A stretch of 37,820 bases of DNA from Okeania sp. KiyG1 (GTDB lineage Bacteria > Cyanobacteriota > Cyanobacteriia > Cyanobacteriales > Microcoleaceae). Each line of letters starts with the position of its first letter. Within the stretch, counting starts at the first letter, position 1. Positions 36,918 to 37,820 of this stretch are shown here, one piece after another. A model generated the notes under the pieces. The model searched no databases and had not been told where the DNA came from. It saw only the letters and a list, made by a program, of their open reading frames with translations. Location: the NCBI RefSeq assembly GCF_014132355.1, contig NZ_BLZO01000146.1, positions 1 through 37,820 on the forward strand, in the 5' to 3' direction. The translations under genes and the position numbers were made by a program.

Positions 36918-37820
<903 letters not shown>

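Overview
The window looks like an accessory-rich stretch of a filamentous cyanobacterial chromosome. The DNA is AT-rich and carries more than a dozen HIP1 sites (GCGATCGC). It has many 7-8 bp short tandem repeats typical of filamentous cyanobacteria, solo tnpB transposons, and a cyanobacterial-type transketolase and fabF. Genus is not determinable by eye; an Oscillatoriales-like marine filamentous form is an inference.

Layout. (1) 1-4.43 kb, minus strand: a RiPP-like cluster. Two paralogous precursors each carry four tandem nitrile-hydratase-like leader (NHLP) domains, a GG motif and a short Arg/Trp-rich core. Next to them are a deleted third precursor, a JmjC/cupin Fe(II)/2-oxoglutarate oxygenase and a flavin-dependent tryptophan halogenase that runs off the left edge. 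(2) 4.6-5.96 kb: a solo tnpB element. (3) 6.03-10.3 kb: a giant fusion of a RelE-like domain, a UvrD-type helicase and 16 TPRs. (4) 10.3-18 kb: mixed region with a small hypothetical gene, a PD-(D/E)XK protein, a cysteine desulfurase, a broken tnpB, a Rieske-oxygenase remnant and a GT4 glycosyltransferase. (5) 18.1-29.5 kb: a defence-like island. Seven copies, mostly decayed, of one antitoxin/PIN-toxin family flank an EF-hand/methyltransferase remnant and a probable operon: Cas4/RecB-like nuclease, long PAZ-containing Argonaute, small coiled-coil protein and HExxH metallopeptidase. (6) 29.8-30.2 kb: a small hydrophobic protein with decayed copies, and terminator hairpins repeated four times. 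(7) 30.5-37.8 kb: tkt and fabF (3' part) on the minus strand, with a plus-strand lipoxygenase preceded by two MITE-like elements between them.

How genes may work together (inference). In the RiPP cluster, NHLP leaders would recruit the halogenase and oxygenase to Trp/Arg-rich cores that are released at GG; no maturation protease or exporter is in view. In the island, Argonaute with the nuclease is a known type of invader-DNA interference pair; the adjoining coiled-coil and metallopeptidase genes could be an added effector or accessory module.

Caution: at least nine reading frames are broken by single-base changes, nearly all missing bases in homopolymer runs. This could be true decay, but it is also what uncorrected sequencing error looks like. 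Frameshifted genes whose catalytic core is in one frame are listed as CDS; those broken in the core are listed as pseudogenes.
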